From assembly GCA_904419005.1 (NCBI GenBank), contig CAJFQI010000002.1:17593-81592 (forward strand): a DNA stretch of 64,000 nucleotides. The letters are read 5' to 3'. The position numbers and the translations under genes were made by a program. The notes beneath the pieces were generated by a model. That model was not told the origin of the DNA. It searched no databases and saw only the letters and a program-made list of their open reading frames with translations. Of the stretch, positions 60,896-64,000 are shown piece after piece (the stretch's first letter is position 1; the number at the start of each line of letters is the position of its first letter). The DNA is from Candidatus Avimonas faecium. Lineage in GTDB: Bacteria; Bacillota; Clostridia; Oscillospirales; Acutalibacteraceae.

Positions 60896-60934
60896 CGCCG
60901 GGCCCTTCCCTTCACGGGGGAGGGCCCGGCGTTT
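60896..60934 (+). terminator. Terminator after the VTT-domain gene
   Basis: CGCCGGGCCCTTCCC/GGGGAGGGCCCGGCG (15 bp, one wobble pair), followed by a short TTT. Confidence 0.55.
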
Positions 60935-61057
60935 GGTATGCCGCCCATTCTTTTTGGTTAGGGCTCCCTTCCGCCGGGGAGGCGGGCGCTGCGCCGGCAG
61001 GAAAGCCCTTCGGGGAGGTTTATGTCAATATCGGCCGGCTCCAAGGCAATATTCTCA

Positions 61058-61086
61058 TGGAAAAGCGGCGCGCGATCCTCTATAAT
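61058..61086 (+). promoter_or_regulatory. Promoter of the GH13 operon
   Basis: TGGAAA (61058-61063), 17 bases, and a perfect TATAAT (61081-61086), 48 bases before the start codon. Confidence 0.6.
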
Positions 61087-61133
61087 CGGCTTGTCCGCAA
61101 TCCAGACATTCCGCAGAAAGGGCCGGTGAAAGC

Positions 61134-62894
61134 ATGGATAAAGGAGCGGTATATCATCGCGCTGACAGCGAGTGGTGCTATTTGGGGGACGACGGGCTGC
61201 TGACCATCGTCCTGCGGGCTGCCCGCGGGGATTTGCATAGCGTCCAAATGGTCTACGACGACCGGTACGACGCGAAGCCCAAGCGCCCCTGGCGGCGGCT
61301 GATGCTGGAAAAGCGCCACAGCGCCGGGGAATACGACTATTTCCAGGCGGCCTTCCAATGCCCCTACAGCCGGATCGGCTATTTTTTCCTTCTGACCGCG
61401 GCGTCGGGCGAGACAGCCTATTATTATCAGGACGGTTTTTCCGAGCAGTACAACTGGGGGCGGCAGCGGCTGTTCCAGCTGCCGTACCTTCACCCGGAGG
61501 ACGCGCCGCATGTGCCCCAGTGGCTGAAGGAGAGCGTGGCCTATCAGGTTTTCCCGGACAGCTTTGCCCAGGGGCGGGGCCGGATGGAGCCGGCGCCGGC
61601 GGAGCGGACGACGCCGAATGGACGGACAGTTTCCTCCCGCTTGGGAGGGACCCTGCGCGGGGTGATAGAAAACCTCCCGTACCTGCGGGAGCTGGGCGTC
61701 AACCTCCTGTATCTCAATCCCATCTTCACGGCGCTGTCCTATCACAAATACGATACTCTTGAGTATTATCACATTGACCCCTGCCTGGGAACCGACGAGG
61801 ATTTCAAGGAGCTGGTGACGCAATGTCACGCCATGGGCATCCGGGTGATGCTGGATCTGGTGTTCAACCATGTGAGCCGGGAGCACCCCTTTTTCCGGGA
61901 CGTACTGGAAAAGGGGGAGGGGTCCCCGTATGCTGATTGGTTCTGTATCCATCGGTTCCCCGTTAAGGACGAGCAGGGGCACCATTATGAATCCTTTGCT
62001 TTCCTTGAGGAGATGCCAAAGCTCAATACCGGCAACCCGGAGGTGGCGGACTACCTGCTCGCTGTCGGGAGGTACTGGTTGCTGGAATATGGGGTGGACG
62101 GCTACCGGCTGGATGTGGCCAACGAGGTGAGCCATGCCTTCTGGCGGTGGTTCCGGCGGGAGATGGAGGCGGTGCGCCCGGATGTGGCCATCATCGGCGA
62201 GGTATGGCACGAAGCGCCGGAGTGGATCGGGCGCGACCAGTTTCATTCGGTGATGAATTACCCGCTGCTGTATGCCGTTTGGGGTTTTTTCGGCCAGGAT
62301 TCCCTGCAGGCGCAGGAATTTACCGAAGTCATCGGCCGCCTGGCCCTGCTGTACCGCCGGGACAACGTGGCGGCTATGATGAATTTCCTGGACAACCACG
62401 ATACCTGCCGTTTTTACTCAATCTGCGGCCATCAGAGGCCGCGGCTGCGGCTGGCGGCGGCTTTCCTGCTGTCCTATGTGGGGATGCCCCTGCTGTTTTA
62501 CGGGGACGAGGCGGCCCTTGACGGCGGCAATGAGCTGGAGTCCCGCCAGGCTATGAAATGGCAGCTCGGCGCCGAGGACCGGGAACTGGCCGATTGGTTC
62601 CGCCTGCTGATCCATACCCGGCGGGCCCATCCCGCCCTGTTGCGGGGGGATTTCCGGTCGGCCGGCTGCGACCCCTTGCACGGCACTGCCGCCTTCTGGC
62701 GGGAGGCGGGGCAGGAGCGAGTGCTCTGCCTGTTCCATAACGCGCAGGAAACGGCGGCATACCCGCTGCCGGAGGGGGCGGCGTATACCGACCTGCTGAC
62801 CGGCGAACGGTTATCGGGGGGAGAAGCGGCCGGCCTGACCCCCTTTGGGGCCCGGCTGCTGGCGACATCCTCCTTACAGGAGGATGGGCAGTGA
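61134..62894 (+). CDS. Glycoside hydrolase family 13 (neopullulanase/cyclomaltodextrinase type)
   Basis: 586 aa. An N-terminal beta-domain (about 120 residues, CBM34-like) precedes the barrel: region I DLVFNHVS, region II GYRLDVANEV (nucleophile aspartate), region III IIGEVWHE (acid/base glutamate) and region IV FLDNHDT (third aspartate). The aspartate-rich MPKLNTGNPEV matches the neopullulanase MPKLN motif. It has no signal peptide, so it should act in the cytoplasm on imported malto-oligosaccharides or cyclodextrins. Its stop overlaps the next start by four bases. Confidence 0.95.
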   Translation: MDKGAVYHRADSEWCYLGDDGLLTIVLRAARGDLHSVQMVYDDRYDAKPKRPWRRLMLEKRHSAGEYDYFQAAFQCPYSRIGYFFLLTAASGETAYYYQDGFSEQYNWGRQRLFQLPYLHPEDAPHVPQWLKESVAYQVFPDSFAQGRGRMEPAPAERTTPNGRTVSSRLGGTLRGVIENLPYLRELGVNLLYLNPIFTALSYHKYDTLEYYHIDPCLGTDEDFKELVTQCHAMGIRVMLDLVFNHVSREHPFFRDVLEKGEGSPYADWFCIHRFPVKDEQGHHYESFAFLEEMPKLNTGNPEVADYLLAVGRYWLLEYGVDGYRLDVANEVSHAFWRWFRREMEAVRPDVAIIGEVWHEAPEWIGRDQFHSVMNYPLLYAVWGFFGQDSLQAQEFTEVIGRLALLYRRDNVAAMMNFLDNHDTCRFYSICGHQRPRLRLAAAFLLSYVGMPLLFYGDEAALDGGNELESRQAMKWQLGAEDRELADWFRLLIHTRRAHPALLRGDFRSAGCDPLHGTAAFWREAGQERVLCLFHNAQETAAYPLPEGAAYTDLLTGERLSGGEAAGLTPFGARLLATSSLQEDGQ

Positions 62895-63664
62895 TTATAG
62901 ATACGCATCTTCATGAGGGCAGGCAGGGGATTTTCTCCCTGTCCTATGACACCCTGCTGGAGCAGATGGACCGCAACGGCATTGACAAGGGTCTGGTTTC
63001 GACCGTGGCCTGCTGCGAATACCGGGCGGACGCTGAGGAGCTGCTGCCCGAGCAGATCCCGCAGGTGCAGGCCAACCGGGAACTGCTCCAAAAGGCGGAG
63101 GCAAGCGGCGGGCGGCTGTACCTATCCTTCTGGTGCAAGCCCGCTGCCGAATCCGCCGCCGGGGTTTACGAGTTCATCCGGGAAAACCGGCGGTTTGTCC
63201 GGGGGCTCAAGCTCCATCCTTTTTATTCAAGGCTCGCCCTTGAGGACGACCGGTATGTCCCGTATTTGGAAATCGCCCGGGAGCTGGGCCTGCCGGTCTC
63301 GGTCCACACGGCGGCGGATCGCTTGTCCAGCCCGCAGCAACTGCTGGGCCTGGCGCGGCGGTTCCCTACGGTGCCCTTTATCATGGTGCATATGGGGCTC
63401 TGCTCGGATAACGAGGAAGCTATCCGCTGCGTGGCCCAGGCGGACAACCTTTTTGGGGACACCACCTGGGTGCCGCTTGATAAGGTGCGAAAGGCCATAC
63501 AGGTCTGCGGAAGCGGCAAGATGCTTTTCGGCAGCGACGCCCCTATTGACGGGGATAGGAGCTACGCCTTTTATGGGGAGATGCTGCGGCTTTACCGGGA
63601 AACGCCGGACAGGGACTGGGAGAACCTCTTTTACAAAAACGCGGCAGGCCTGTTCGGCCTGTAA
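62891..63664 (+). CDS. Amidohydrolase family metal-dependent hydrolase
   Basis: 257 aa from GTG 62891, overlapping the GH13 gene (GTGA). A TIM-barrel metal hydrolase with IIDTHLHEGRQG (the HxH site), FVRGLKLHPFYS, LPVSVHTAADR, FIMVHMGLC, and LFGSDAPIDGDRSYAF (the final aspartate). These motifs match the amidohydrolase-2/TIM-barrel family. The substrate is not predictable; coupling to a maltodextrin glycosidase is unusual and may reflect only shared regulation. It ends at the 63695-63731 terminator. Confidence 0.88.
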   Translation: MIIDTHLHEGRQGIFSLSYDTLLEQMDRNGIDKGLVSTVACCEYRADAEELLPEQIPQVQANRELLQKAEASGGRLYLSFWCKPAAESAAGVYEFIRENRRFVRGLKLHPFYSRLALEDDRYVPYLEIARELGLPVSVHTAADRLSSPQQLLGLARRFPTVPFIMVHMGLCSDNEEAIRCVAQADNLFGDTTWVPLDKVRKAIQVCGSGKMLFGSDAPIDGDRSYAFYGEMLRLYRETPDRDWENLFYKNAAGLFGL

Positions 63665-63694
63665 GGCGGCGTTTGATAAAGGCATCGCGGCACA

Positions 63695-63731
63695 GCAAAA
63701 GCCGAGCGGGTTTAACCCGCTCGGCTTTTGC
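63695..63731. terminator. Bidirectional terminator between amidohydrolase and AraC genes
   Basis: GCAAAAGCCGAGCGGGTT pairs with AACCCGCTCGGCTTTTGC, an 18-bp perfect palindrome-like hairpin between convergent genes. Confidence 0.88.
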
Positions 63732-63769
63732 ATTTGTCCTATTCGGCTGCGGCCTCAGCGCTCAGCCGC

Positions 63770-64000
63770 CTATTCCCCGGCGGGCGTCGCGGAAACGCCC
63801 AGCTCCTTATCGACCCGGGCCTTATAGGTAGAGGGGGATTCCCCCATAACGCGCTTGAACACCCGGGCGAAATAGCTGGAATCGTTGTAGCCCACCAGGG
63901 TGGCCACCTGCGTGATCGTATAGCCCGGCTGCCGGCGCATCAGGGAAACCGCCTGGTGGGTACGGTAGTTGTTCAGGTATTCAATCGGGGTGGAGCCGGT
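63770..64000 (-). CDS. AraC family transcriptional regulator (C-terminal part, cut by window edge)
   Basis: Only the last 76 residues are visible. They read TPIEYLNNYRTHQAVSLMRR, ITQVATLVGYNDSSYFARVFKRVMGESPSTYK, the second helix-turn-helix of the AraC/XylS DNA-binding domain with its GYxDxSYFxRxFKxxxGxSPxxYR signature. The effector domain is outside the window. Given the neighbouring GH13 gene, it may regulate sugar use, but that is inference. The track misses it because its start lies beyond the edge. Confidence 0.92.
   Translation of the reverse strand, partial: TGSTPIEYLNNYRTHQAVSLMRRQPGYTITQVATLVGYNDSSYFARVFKRVMGESPSTYKARVDKELGVSATPAGE

Overview
The window is a GC-rich, gene-dense chromosomal segment from a low-complexity-envelope, spore-forming member of the Firmicutes (class Clostridia, most likely an Oscillospirales/Ruminococcaceae-type gut anaerobe). 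This rests on spoIIR, a DUF4364 gene, the dgt-like/dnaG/rpoD(sigA) macromolecular-synthesis cluster, a SepF-YlmH-DivIVA-LspA-RluA division cluster, mutS/mutL/miaB/miaA together, strong AGGAGG ribosome sites, and a V/A-type ATPase operon. The species cannot be named from sequence alone. No prophage, transposase, CRISPR array or rRNA was found. The only hints of mobile DNA are a degenerate group II intron domain V-like hairpin and an AT-rich acetyltransferase gene beside two tRNA-Ser genes.

Layout: (1) 1-8.3 kb is mixed: a partial hydantoinase/oxoprolinase, an MFS permease, an AT-rich GNAT gene, tRNA-Ser(GCU) and tRNA-Ser(UGA), DUF4364, a uracil/xanthine permease with a structured leader, a lipoprotein, and an EamA transporter. 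(2) 8.3-19.3 kb holds a polysaccharide deacetylase, a patatin-like lipase, the lemA/TPM pair, a coupled Nudix-HAD-CDF-ATP-grasp group, aroF (DAHP synthase) behind a leader-peptide attenuator, rpmE, a YigZ protein and a HAD phosphatase. (3) 19.7-32.9 kb carries genome maintenance and tRNA modification: dGTPase-like, dnaG, sigA, an Rrf2 regulator, miaB, ylbF-like, mutS, a small membrane protein, mutL, miaA. (4) 33-39.7 kb is the division/envelope cluster. (5) 39.8-42.8 kb has an ECF sigma/anti-sigma pair and an orphan toroid-fold protein. (6) 43-52.3 kb is the nine-gene ATPase operon on the minus strand, transcribed G/H-C-I-K-F-E-A-B-D. (7) 52.5-64 kb has the UPF0210/ACT pair, a PHP hydrolase with a duplicated structured leader, an Lrp/aminotransferase pair, ispE, spoIIR, a candidate minus-strand small RNA, a VTT membrane protein, a GH13 glycosidase with an amidohydrolase, and the end of an AraC regulator.

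The most interesting non-coding elements are: the aroF leader (consensus promoter, 38-codon peptide with RYYRY, antiterminator and terminator hairpins), which reads as tyrosine-sensing ribosome-mediated attenuation; a 42-nt structured sequence present twice, 88 nt apart, just downstream of an extended -10 promoter in front of the PHP gene; and a roughly 200-nt minus-strand transcript candidate with CU-rich (anti-Shine-Dalgarno) stretches between spoIIR and an 82-aa unknown protein. All coordinates, motifs and hairpins were read by eye; no alignment, folding or database search was run.
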